Shown: piece by piece, positions 9,731 through 16,111 of the stretch | How positions within the stretch are numbered: the stretch's first letter is position 1 | Layout: every line of letters begins with the position of its first letter | Assembly (NCBI GenBank): GCA_026770585.1 | Contig: MU646480.1 | Span: 304,395-322,774 of the forward strand | Source of the DNA: Baffinella frigidus | Taxonomy: Eukaryota; Cryptophyceae; Cryptomonadales; Baffinellaceae | DNA: 18,380 nucleotides | Direction: 5' to 3' | The notes under the pieces: model-generated | What the model saw: the letters and a program-made list of their open reading frames with translations, nothing else | The model's database searches: none | Told to the model about the DNA's origin: nothing | Program-made: the position numbers and the translations under genes

Positions 9731-10470
9731 ATGAAGATCGCAGTGTTGGGCGCGGGAGGCCCGACGGGTGTCGAATGTGTGAATGCGCTGACGAAGGCGG
9801 GTCACACACTTCTCGCGGTTGTGCGGGACCCGGCCAAATACGCGTCGCCCTCGCCGTGGCCAGCGGGGACCGAAGTGCGGGCGGGAGACGTGTCGGTCGA
9901 TTTGAGAACGGGTGTACAGGCTGAGGTCGCGATGGAGGCCACAGCCACACGTCTGGAGCAAACCGCGCTGGCGGGAGGTGTGGACGGCGTTGTGTTCGCG
10001 GTTGCCGCGACGAATTCCTCGGACCTGACTTCCGTTGACCAATAGGGGGCGTGCGCGGCGGCGCTGGCGGCCAAGAAGCTGAACGCGCGGTACGTGCTGA
10101 TCACCAGCCGGCTCGTCGATCCGAAGGACTTCTGGCATCCAATCCGCATCATCCTCAACACGATGAAGTGGGGCCTCATGGACGCGAAATTTGCGGGCGA
10201 GAACGCGGTCAGGGCTGTGAGCCAGCTCGACTACGTGATCATTCGCCCGGGGGGTCTTGTCGGGGGAGGCGCATCCGCCCAATCGGTATCGCCACGAAAG
10301 AACAACTTCGCGTCGCCGGGCACGCAGCATGTTCTCGCGGCGGGCCAGCGCGACCCCGAGGGGCTCCTGCGCGGCGCACGGTCGATCCACCGCGCGGACG
10401 TGGCCGCTGTGGTCCTGCGCGCGCTGGAAGATCCGGGGGCTGTCGGCAAGACCGTCGAGATCGTTGCGCG
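9731..10470 (+). CDS. SDR exon 1 with in-frame TAG at 10043
   Basis: The exon starts at the first ATG before the glycine-rich loop; the frame opens a little earlier only with non-ATG codons. It ends with CG, the first two bases of an Arg codon, at GTTCGA. If the intron were not removed, translation would add FDP and stop at a TAA formed by the first telomere-like unit. The same frame continues on both sides of the TAG without a shift. Confidence 0.8.
10043..10045 (+). other. in-frame TAG stop within SDR exon 1
   Basis: Context GACCAATAGGGGGCG. The reading frame and family sequence resume directly after it, with no other lesion in the gene. Confidence 0.85.
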
Positions 10471-10849
10471 GTTCGACCCTTAACCCTTAACCCTTGACCC
10501 TTAACCCTACATCCTGAACCCATAAACCATAACCCCTAAACCCTTAACCCTGAACCCTGAACCCTAGACCCCAAACCCCAAACCCCACACCCCAAACCCC
10601 AAACCCCAAACCCCAAACCCCCAAACTCCCAACCCTAAACCCTAAACCCTAAACCCAAAACCCAAAACCCAAAACCCAAAACCCAAAACCCAAAACCCAA
10701 AACCCCAAACCCCAGACCCTAACCTAAGCCCGAGACCCTAAACCCTAAACCCAAAACCCAAAACCCAAAACCCAAAAACCTAGACCCTAACCTAAGCCCC
10801 AAATCCTAAACCCTAAACCCTAAACCCTAAACCCCAAACCCTCAACCAG
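10471..10849 (+). repeat. intron of the SDR gene made of telomere-like repeats
   Basis: The 379-nt intron begins GTTCGACCCTTAACCC and consists of CCCTTAA, CCCTAAA, CCCCAAA and AACCCAAA units up to CCCTCAACCAG. The donor and acceptor lie at the extreme ends of the array. Splicing here restores a phase-2 junction (CG plus G gives Arg) and a plausible C-terminus. Confidence 0.75.
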
Positions 10850-10922
10850 GGATCGCAAGACGGAAGATGCGGCCTTCGAGGACAATCTCAAGGGCCTTTT
10901 CGCGCCTATCTCCAAGGACTGA
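10850..10922 (+). CDS. SDR exon 2 (C-terminus)
   Basis: It reads DRKTEDAAFEDNLKGLFAP and ISKD, then TGA at 10920-10922. Acidic C-termini containing 'LFA.l..d' are common in algal SDRs of this type (family knowledge, by eye). Its last 25 nt form the first unit of the minisatellite that follows. Confidence 0.7.
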
Positions 10923-11140
10923 GCTTGCGACACGACGTATGAGCATTTTCGCGCATATCTCCAAGGACTGAGCTTTCGACGCAACGTCTGAGTATTTTGC
11001 GCATATCGCCCAGGACGGAGCTTGCGACACAACGTATGAGCCTTGTCGCGCATGTCGCCAAGGATTGAGTTTTCGACACAACTTCTTGAGTATTTTCGCG
11101 CATATCTCCAAGGACTGAGTTTTCGACGCAACGTCTCAGT
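10897..11140 (+). repeat. 49-bp minisatellite, five imperfect units
   Basis: Units start near 10897, 10946, 10995, 11043 and 11093 (TTTTCGCGCATATCTCCAAGG...GAGCTTTCGACGCAACGTCTGAGTA). Alternate units are more alike in GCTTGCGACAC against GCTTTCGACGC. The first unit overlaps the last codons and stop of the SDR gene. Confidence 0.9.
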
Positions 11141-11194
11141 GCACCTGACTTATCTCTACAGGGATACCTCGTCTGTGGTCAAGGATATTTCTAC

Positions 11195-11368
11195 TGAAAA
11201 GCCCCAGGGGAAGTCTCAAAAACTAGCGGCAAGGATCTTGCCGCTACTTAGGGGCCATTTGCATCTCAAAAGGCAATTTCTGCCCTAAGGACGTTATTTC
11301 GTCAAAAGGTAACCTATTAAACTTGTAGTTTCGTGTCCACTAAAATTGAGACTTCCCCTGTGGCTTTA
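11195..11368 (+). mobile_element. foldback element with AAGCC...GGGGAAGTCTCAA arms
   Basis: GCCCCAGGGGAAGTCTCAA pairs with TTGAGACTTCCCCTGTGGC (11346-11364). Inside, TAGCGGCAAG and CTTGCCGCTA (11224-11246) form a perfect hairpin. The outer edges are uncertain by a few bases. Confidence 0.7.
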
Positions 11369-11474
11369 CAGTAGTTGGGCAACCGTCTGGTACAAAATTA
11401 AGAACAGGCAGGCCCCAAATCCGGTACGGGTTTTCAAGTTATAGATAGGGGTTTGTACTCGATGTATCCCTGTA

Positions 11475-11698
11475 CAGGGCTACCTCGCTGATAAGAAACC
11501 GCCCCGCCCTAGGACCCTACATGTACCGTAGGCCTATCCCTGGGCCCCTTTGGTGGTCCTATCCCTTAAGTGGCCAGTAGGCTCATACGCCCTACGGTAG
11601 GGCCCTAGGACCTGCCTAGGACCTCTTGGCCCTCAAATTTGACGGCATGGGCACTTAGGGGATAGGGGGGGCAGTTTCTTATGAGCGAGGTACCCCTG
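11475..11698 (+). mobile_element. TIR element, CAGGGGTACCTCG family, copy 3, containing a nested element
   Basis: CAGGGCTACCTCGCTGATAA pairs with TTATGAGCGAGGTACCCCTG; TA at 11473-11474 and 11699-11700. The element at 11562-11662 has inserted at a TA in its core. Without it the element is about 121 bp, like the other copies. Confidence 0.9.
11562..11662 (-). mobile_element. TIR element, CCTTAAGTGGCC family, copy 3 (nested)
   Basis: TCCCTTAAGTGGCCAGTAGG at the left and TGGGCACTTAGGGGA at the right are inverted. TA flanks (11560-11561, 11663-11664). The core CTCATACGCCCTACGGTAGG is the reverse of copy 2, so it is inserted in the opposite orientation. Confidence 0.88.
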
Positions 11699-11749
11699 TA
11701 GGTTCTGCTCAGTAGCAGCCTGTTCGGACACAGCCATGGCGGGGGTGCA

Positions 11750-11849
11750 TCCCCCAAGTGCCCATAGGGTGAACATCCCCCCTAACTCGCCCTAGGCAGT
11801 TCCGAGGGCCCTACCGTAGGGCGTATGAGCCTACTGGCCACTTAAGGGA
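11750..11849 (+). mobile_element. TIR element, CCTTAAGTGGCC family, copy 4
   Basis: The left end TCCCCCAAGTGCCCA is worn; the right end TGGCCACTTAAGGGA is intact and followed by TA. It splits a dispersed repeat: GGGGGTGCA and GATGGCGG on its two sides are contiguous at 5346-5363. Confidence 0.8.
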
Positions 11850-11859
11850 TAGATGGCGG

Positions 11860-11935
11860 ACGTGTTGGTAGTAATATGACGTGTTGGTAGTAATAAGTAA
11901 TATCGGACGTGTTGGTGGTAATAAAGGTCTCTCCC
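11860..11935 (+). repeat. GACGTGTTGGTAGTAATA triplicate
   Basis: Three copies of GACGTGTTGGTRGTAATA (11858, 11877, 11915), part of the dispersed repeat also found at 5355 and 14338. Confidence 0.7.
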
Positions 11936-11985
11936 AGGACGCCAGGACTCCCGGACTTGCTTCAGAAAGTGCACCCTGCAGTGGC

Positions 11986-12318
11986 CTACCACACAAGGCT
12001 ATCCATGCGAACAGACTAAAAGGTTGGGGAGCGGGGGGAGGGGGGGGGGAAGGAGGTTGATCTGCGGAAGTTTCTGGAAAGGTTCCGGCCGGAGCAACGG
12101 TCCACGGATCCGGTGCGTCGTCAGCAACGGTCCACGGATCCGGTGCGTCGTCAGCAACGGTCCACGGATCCGGTGCGTCGTCCCCTCACACATGAGGCTA
12201 TCCATGCGAACAGAAAGTCCGTACGGGAACGTGATCAAATGCTGACTTTTGGCGTGTTTCCTGGGCAATAATCCAATAATTAACTTATGAATCTGTTCGC
12301 ATTGATAGCCTCGTGTGG
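11986..12318 (+). repeat. foldback region with GAGGCTATCCATGCGAACAGA ends and a 30-bp triplicate
   Basis: AGGCTATCCATGCGAACAGA occurs at 11997 and 12194 and, inverted, as TCTGTTCGCATTGATAGCC at 12292. Between the first two lies a perfect triple 30-bp repeat. This looks like a MITE that duplicated an arm, or two elements sharing ends. Confidence 0.7.
12093..12182 (+). repeat. three perfect 30-bp tandem repeats
   Basis: AGCAACGGTCCACGGATCCG plus GTGCGTCGTC is repeated exactly three times at 12093, 12123 and 12153. The absence of any mismatch shows recent expansion. Confidence 0.97.
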
Positions 12319-12320
12319 TA

Positions 12321-12437
12321 CAGGGGTGCCTCGCTCATAAGAAACCGTCCCCCCCCCAGGACCACCGTAGGGCCCTAGGCGTTGTCCTACTGTAGGGTCC
12401 TACGGGGGCGCGGTTTCTTATGAGCGAGGTACCCCTG
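12321..12437 (+). mobile_element. TIR element, CAGGGGTACCTCG family, copy 4
   Basis: CAGGGGTGCCTCGCTCATAA pairs with TTATGAGCGAGGTACCCCTG; TA at 12319-12320 and 12438-12439; 117 bp, the same length as copy 1. The core contains TAGGGCCCTAGGC. Confidence 0.95.
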
Positions 12438-12454
12438 TACAGAAGCTCTGCCTT

Positions 12455-12520
12455 GCGGAAGGCGTCTTATCAGCGGGTACTGCATTTCTTTGGCTTTCTT
12501 GTGAGCGAAGTACCCGTGTA
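12455..12520 (+). mobile_element. worn fragment of the CAGGGGTACCTCG family
   Basis: CTTATCAGCGGGTACTGC and TTCTTGTGAGCGAAGTACCC resemble the right arms of the family (TTCTTATGAGCGAGGTACCC). The core is gone. Confidence 0.5.
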
Positions 12521-12653
12521 GGGACAGACGGGAGTGGCTTTACACAGGGCGCGTCCTCAGAGGGCACTCACTCTGTTTCGCACGTGCGGGCCGACCTACT
12601 CTGCACTCTCTGAAAACAAGGGCCCTCACGCCTCAACGCCTACGCCTGGTCTA

Positions 12654-12856
12654 CAGGGCTTACTCACGAATAAGGACACGCACTACCCCTAGGGTGGTCC
12701 CATGCTTCACGACTAGCCCTACTGTAGGGCCCGTGTGGGTATCTAGGCTCGAAGTGAATCTACGTTTGACGTCCTCATAACCTTGCGTCGTTAGATGCTC
12801 TTAGGGTCTAGATACCCACAAGGGCGGTGCGTGTCATTAATCGCGAGTAATCCCTG
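12654..12856 (+). mobile_element. TIR element, CAGGGCTTAC family, intact copy with nested hairpin
   Basis: CAGGGCTTACTCACGAATAA pairs imperfectly with TTAATCGCGAGTAATCCCTG; TA flanks at 12652-12653 and 12857-12858. A second inverted repeat, GTGGGTATCTAG...CTAGATACCCAC (12735-12819), lies in its right half and looks like another small insertion. Confidence 0.82.
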
Positions 12857-12859
12857 TAC

Positions 12860-13058
12860 TCGCACGGGCCTCGAAACAATCGCTGCGCGGACACCCTACC
12901 CTACGCTGCCTGCGCAACCCCCCCTCTTTGTGAGGACCTAGTCCGGGACGTGCAGCCCTTAAGAGCATACCCCGACTACAGTCGACCCAACGGCCCGAGG
13001 CGGGCTCGTCCTGGACTAGGTGCTCACACTCGCCGCGTGGCGCTAGATGGCCGCTCCT
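12860..13058. other. unique sequence, nothing recognised
   Basis: Two hundred bases between two TIR elements, GC-rich, with no exon or repeat that I can support. Confidence 0.5.
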
Positions 13059-13060
13059 TA

Positions 13061-13183
13061 TCCCTGAAGTGGCGAGTAGCCCACCGCACTCCTTCGAGGG
13101 CCAATAACTAGTGGCCTACGTCCTGCTGCGGGTCAAACATCCCCCTCTCGCCACTTAATACGACCCGCTCGCCACTTAAGGGA
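13061..13183 (+). mobile_element. TIR element, CCTTAAGTGGCC family, divergent copy 5
   Basis: TCCCTGAAGTGGCGAG pairs with CTCGCCACTTAAGGGA; TA at 13059-13060 and 13184-13185. The interior differs from the other copies, and CTCGCCACTTAA occurs twice at the right end, suggesting a duplicated arm. Confidence 0.8.
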
Positions 13184-13198
13184 TATTCCAGGCAAAAG

Positions 13199-13270
13199 CT
13201 CTTGGGGCCATTGCCAATCCTTTGAGCATTGCCGACCGTTTGAGCCATTTTCGACAGGTGGAGCCATTGT
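13199..13270 (-). repeat. AATGGCTC dispersed repeat (inverted partner at 16258)
   Basis: Read on the minus strand it contains AAATGGCTCAAACGGTCGGC, the same as at 16258-16282 on the plus strand. It lies just beyond the stop of the minus-strand gene. Confidence 0.75.
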
Positions 13271-13277
13271 AAAGCCG

Positions 13278-13338
13278 TTAACCGAAGTCGCCGGCTTGCC
13301 GGAGGATGCGCTTCTCCTCCTCGACGTAGTTCTTGCCC
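13278..13338 (-). CDS. terminal exon of minus-strand gene
   Basis: After the acceptor GCGTGATCAG one G completes Gly, then GKNYVEEEKRILRQAGDFG and TAA. The residue pattern looks strongly protein-coding. The phase-2 start fits the GG end of the exon at 14041. Confidence 0.7.
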
Positions 13339-14972
13339 CTGATCACGCAACGGTTCGCGCGCGGTGAGTGTCGGACACCGAGCGGGAAAACAACACGCAA
13401 CGGTTCGCAGGCGTTGAGTGCGTTCGACACTCATCGGTGTGTCAGCCACCGAGCAGAAACACAACACGCAACGGTTCGCGCGCGGTGAGTGTGTCGGACA
13501 CCCAGCAGTGGACACGAGTAGTGTGTCGGACACCGAGGAGTGTGTCCGACACGGAGCGGACACACTGCACGCACCGATTGCTAGCTCTGCCTCACTCGAG
13601 TTGACCGACTATTCTCAAGTTGACATCCAATGTTTGCGGTACAAATATGTCAACTTTGGAGCGTAAAGGAGCTCGGGCTCACCAAATTGGAGCTCAATTT
13701 GGTGAGCCCAAATGGACTGAGATGGAGCTAGGATTCGCGGACATGCGTTCCTCGCACGTCACGGCCCACACGCTACAGACGTCCCTGGAAAACGACCCCT
13801 CCCCCTGGTACCTGGACGATTACCCCCCCTAGGAACACCATAGGACCCTAAGCATGGTTCTACTGTAGGGTCCTAGGGGGGAGCGGTTTCTTATGAGCGA
13901 GGTACCCCTGTAGTTGGTATCTGGACGATTGCGCAAGACGTTTGTATCATTCATCTCAAGGCTTAAGGGCCTACCTAGGACCTGTATCGAGAATAATAAA
14001 GAAGAAGAAGAGGTTCAGTAGGTGGTGCCTGGAGGATTGCCCGAGCTCGCGCTTGCGTTTCTCCTTGCTGTTCCAGTGCCCCCCATCCTTGCCCTGCAAA
14101 GACACACAAGGGGTTTTTCGAAGGTTAGGTCCTAGTCCTAGGCTCATACACCCTACCGTAGTGTCGGACACACTCTGGTATTCCAAAGGCTTCGGGAGTA
14201 ATAGCCCTAGCCTGTCACGCTTTACGGCTGGTGGTCATGTTGGTTATTGATGAGTAGCATACTCACCTTTGGTCAGCCTTGCCCTACCAAGACAGACAGT
14301 CCTCAGGCACACCATCGGTGGGGGTGCGTGCATGGCGGCCGTGTTGGTTGTGATAACGGTCTCTGTGAAACGACGTGCCCCCGTCCTGGCCCTGCCCAGC
14401 CAGAACACGTGAGTTAATCACGGATCGAAACCAACATCAGCACTGTGTATTCCCTTTCGTGAAGGCCTTGGAAGACGAGGACCAAACCGCCAAAAAACTC
14501 AGGCCCCGCTGACAAGCCCCGAGGCAGACAGTGACACGGCCGTTCTTGGTCTCATGGTGCAGGAGTGCCAAACCAGGTACACAACAAAACCACTCACACG
14601 ATTCGCGAACCCCACACACACGATGCCCCCCCCCCCGTGACCAACAACGAGTGGTAGAGCAGTTTTCACACCTGTCTGCTACGAAAACAATCACACACGG
14701 CAAACGTTGACGATTTAGTACCAACACCATCAACGTTTCGCATTGTTTCATTGTTTCCGCGTGGCCCATACCACACGATGGACTACAGATCTTTCATCAA
14801 AAGTCAACTTGCCCTAACCCAATTAACTTTAAGACTTGTTGTAAGAAAATTTGGTCACGTTACCCCCCGGAATCCAGCCCCAACGAAACCCTCGTATTCC
14901 GTCGAGTGGAGATGTGAAAACCGCTCTACCCCCTCGGGGTAACTCTCTTTCTCCCTTCCCTCTCCTCTCTCC

Positions 14973-15018
<46 letters not shown>

Positions 15019-15085
15019 TTCTCTCTCTCTCTCTCTCTCTCTCGCTCTCTCTCTCTCGCTCTCTTTCTCTCTCTCGCTCTCTTTT

Positions 15086-15116
<31 letters not shown>

Positions 15117-15511
15117 TTCCTGGGGCGGGAGACCTCATCAGCCGTGCGGGCAGCCTCCTCAGCAAGCAGCTCCTTCGTTGACTTTCCTAAGTCAGTGGAT
15201 TATCCACCGAAAAGCCGTTGGTAGCCCGCTGTGTGGGATGTGAAAACCGCTCTACCCCCTCCAGAGATTTGGGGCGGGAGACCTTGTCAGCCTTGCGGAC
15301 AACCTCCTCAACAAGAAGTTTCTTGGCAGCTTGGAACTTGGCATTCGGGGTTGAGGGTGCAAGGTGCAGGGTGCAGGGGCTTGGCTTTCGGGTGTAGGGG
15401 AGACCTTTTCAGCCTTGCGGACCCGGACCAGTTGGTTGTCAATACATCTCTCTCTCTCTCTGTCTCTCTCCCTCTCCCTCTCCCCTCTCTCTCTCCCTCT
15501 CCCTCTCCCTT

Positions 15512-15555
<44 letters not shown>

Positions 15556-15776
15556 GGGGCGGGAGACCTCATCAGCCTTGCGGGCAGCCTCATCTGCAAG
15601 CAGCTTCTTGGCCGCTTGGATCTTGGCAGTCGGGGTTGAGGGTGCAGGGTGCAGGGGCTAGGCGTTCGGGTGTAGAGAGACCTTTCCAGCCTTGCGGAAC
15701 AGGACCAGTTTGGTGTCGATACATCTCTCTCATTCTCTGTCTCTCTCTGTCTGTCCCCCCCCCTCTCTCTCTCTTT

Positions 15777-15821
<45 letters not shown>

Positions 15822-16111
15822 GGGGCATGAGACCTTGTCAGCCTTGCGGGCAGCCTCATCAGCAAGCAGCTTCTTCGCAGCTTGGATCTTGGCTGCCTGC
15901 TCTGCCTGCGCCCCGCCTGCTTCGTTCGTTCGTCCTTTAGGTCCTTTCGGTTTTAATTTCTCCCAAGATGGCCCAACGACACGCCCTTCCGTGCAATCGT
16001 TGTCAACCTCTTAATTCCTGTAAACAGGTCCTCGTAACACACGACGAGCGTGTGAAGCAAGCAGCTTCTTGGCAGCTTGGATCTTGGCTGGCTGCTCCGC
16101 CTTTGCCCCGC
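13278..16111 (-). CDS. unidentified Lys/Ala-rich gene, 3' exons (5' end not defined)
   Basis: On the minus strand three exon types join in phase: a coiled-coil exon (15834-15916, also in other copies), then 14041-14093, then 13278-13338 with TAA. The predicted C-terminus combines AAKIQAAKKLLADEAARKAD, then GKDGGHWNSKEKRKREL, then GKNYVEEEKRILRQAGDFG. It is highly charged and basic, predicted helical, and without membrane segments, so a nuclear or nucleolar, RNA- or DNA-associated protein is possible; this is inference and I do not recognise the family. The gene converges on nothing: its 3' end faces a cluster of TIR elements. The upstream exon is present in at least five tandem copies, so the real exon order is uncertain. 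The first exons, including a start codon, were not found. Confidence 0.55.
13340..13562 (+). repeat. CACGCAACGGTTCGC / GTGTCGGACAC repeat cluster
   Basis: CACGCAACGGTTCGC starts at about 13344, 13394 and 13465, each followed by GGTGAGTG and a GTGTC(G/C)GACAC-type palindrome and then an ACCGAGC block. GTGTCGGACAC or its variants occur about five times, and once more at 14161. The cluster is the 3' part of the intron before the terminal minus-strand exon, so each copy repeats intron end sequence. Confidence 0.75.
13580..13732 (+). mobile_element. TIR element, TAGCTC family, copy 3
   Basis: Starts TAGCTCTGCCTCACTCG and ends GGACTGAGATGGAGCTA, with inverted termini. A perfect 15-bp hairpin, GGGCTCACCAAATTG...CAATTTGGTGAGCCC (13676-13710), has been added in its right half compared with the copies at 552 and 1177. 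Confidence 0.8.
13797..13912 (+). mobile_element. TIR element, CAGGGGTACCTCG family, copy 5 with altered left arm
   Basis: The right arm GGTTTCTTATGAGCGAGG then TACCCCTG is typical. The left arm is CCTGGTACCTGGACGATTAC, similar to the left arm of copy 1 but mutated. The core TAGGACCCTAAG...CTACTGTAGGGTCCTA is a good palindrome. Confidence 0.75.
14041..14093 (-). CDS. penultimate exon of minus-strand gene
   Basis: After TGTCTTTGCAG it reads GKDGGHWNSKEKRKREL and ends GG, followed by GCAATC, so a GC-AG intron is required. Joining to 13338 gives GG plus G, a Gly codon. Basic, charged sequence with a lone Trp. No GT donor is near, but GC donors are also inferred for two ABCG exons in this window. 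Confidence 0.62.
14100..14940. other. intron or intergenic DNA, no gene supported
   Basis: Holds a third copy of the ATGGCGGCCGTG dispersed repeat (about 14300-14365) and a sequence around 14640-14690 whose minus-strand reading (GACAGGTGTGAAAACTGCTC) is related to GACAGATGCGAAAACCGCTC at 7627. GTGAAAACCGCTCTACCCCC also occurs at 14915 and 15239. No convincing exon. Confidence 0.5.
14945..15118 (-). repeat. CT microsatellite
   Basis: (CT)n with regular CG interruptions; on the minus strand it is a (GA)n tract that begins about 15 nt after the donor of the exon copy at 15134. Confidence 0.95.
15134..15178 (-). pseudogene. coiled-coil exon copy X5
   Basis: The minus strand reads KELLAEEAARTADE then GTCTCC. 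Its 5' part is missing. Together with the copies at 15283, 15568, 15834 and 16056 it forms a tandem series. Confidence 0.7.
15283..15342 (-). pseudogene. coiled-coil exon copy X4
   Basis: The minus strand reads AKFQAAKKLLVEEVVRKADK then GTCTCC. It is preceded by CTCAACCCCGAAT without an AG acceptor, so it is probably not spliced in. Confidence 0.7.
15405..15447 (-). pseudogene. second-type exon copy Y2
   Basis: Following GAGAGAG on the minus strand it reads IDNQLVRVRKAEK then GTCTCC. It pairs with Y1 at 15682. RKAxK followed by GTCTC at its end is like the X copies, so it may itself be a diverged X echo. Confidence 0.55.
15446..15554 (-). repeat. CT microsatellite
   Basis: (CT)n with CCCTCTCC interruptions between exon copies; the same arrangement recurs at 15720-15820. 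Confidence 0.95.
15568..15627 (-). pseudogene. coiled-coil exon copy X3
   Basis: The minus strand reads AKIQAAKKLLADEAARKADE then GTCTCC, nearly identical to X1. Upstream (minus) is ACCCTGCACCCTCAACCCCG without a clear acceptor. Confidence 0.72.
15682..15724 (-). pseudogene. second-type exon copy Y1
   Basis: After GAGAGAG on the minus strand it reads IDTKLVLFRKAGK then GTCTCT. Its phase does not fit the phase-0 end of X1, which argues against a simple X-Y splice. Confidence 0.55.
15725..15820 (-). repeat. CT microsatellite
   Basis: (CT)n tract with a CCCCCCCC interruption; on the minus strand it follows the donor of exon copy X1. Confidence 0.95.
15834..15916 (-). CDS. coiled-coil exon X1 of minus-strand gene
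   Basis: After GAACGAAGCAG on the minus strand two bases lead into GAQAEQAAKIQAAKKLL and ADEAARKADK, ending at GTCTCA. It is the only copy with a clear acceptor, a full-length exon and a GT donor. Its phase-0 end fits GKDGGHW at 14093. The Ala/Lys/Glu heptad-like composition predicts a helix. Confidence 0.62.
16056..16111 (-). pseudogene. coiled-coil exon copy X2
   Basis: After ATTGCAG on the minus strand it reads GAKAEQPAKIQAAKKLLA and then departs to other sequence (SHARR) without the usual GTCTC donor. It keeps the acceptor and the 5' half of the exon. Confidence 0.7.

Larger units (their letters stand above)
9731..10922 (+). pseudogene. atypical short-chain dehydrogenase (NmrA-like NAD(P)-binding protein), two exons, one in-frame TAG
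   Basis: This is an extended/atypical SDR: a Rossmann-fold protein that binds NAD(P)(H), with reductase, redox-sensing or complex-assembly roles in different members; the substrate is unknown. From ATG 9731 it reads MKIAVLGAGGPTGVECVNAL with the dinucleotide motif GAGGPTG, then VVRDPAKY, GDVSVD, VDGVVFAVAAT, SVDQ, TAG, GACAAALAAKKL, YVLITSR, YVIIRPGGLVGG, RSIHRADVAAVVLRALED and GKTVEIVAR. Exon 1 ends at 10470 (donor GTTCGA) and exon 2 at 10850-10922 reads DRKTEDAAFEDNLKGLFAP then ISKD and TGA, restoring the usual SDR C-terminus. The total is 271 codons including both stops, normal for the family. The in-frame TAG (10043-10045) stands where relatives usually have Gln, Glu or another polar residue in 'VD..G', so one base change explains it. 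It is either a recently disabled gene, a sequencing error, or readthrough. The exon is GC-rich compared with its surroundings. Confidence 0.8.

Noticed and set aside
10051-10497. 148-codon frame overlapping the SDR gene
   Set aside because: It is out of frame with the Rossmann-type protein, Arg/Gly-rich, and a typical shadow in GC-rich coding DNA. The minus-strand frames over 9603-10523 are rejected for the same reason.
12093-12182. CRISPR-like repeat array
   Set aside because: The repeats are directly contiguous without spacers, and the sequence is eukaryotic.
13620-13832. Possible protein reading ADMRSSHVTAHTLQTSLEND
   Set aside because: The frame begins inside a TAGCTC-family element and ends in the arm of another TIR element. 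It has no splice signals and no recognisable relatives.
14437-14769. Minus-strand frame reading HHETKNGRVTVCLG
   Set aside because: It includes a dispersed repeat (GACAGGTGTGAAAACTGCTC) and low-complexity GGGGGGGG; no splice signal or family match supports an exon.
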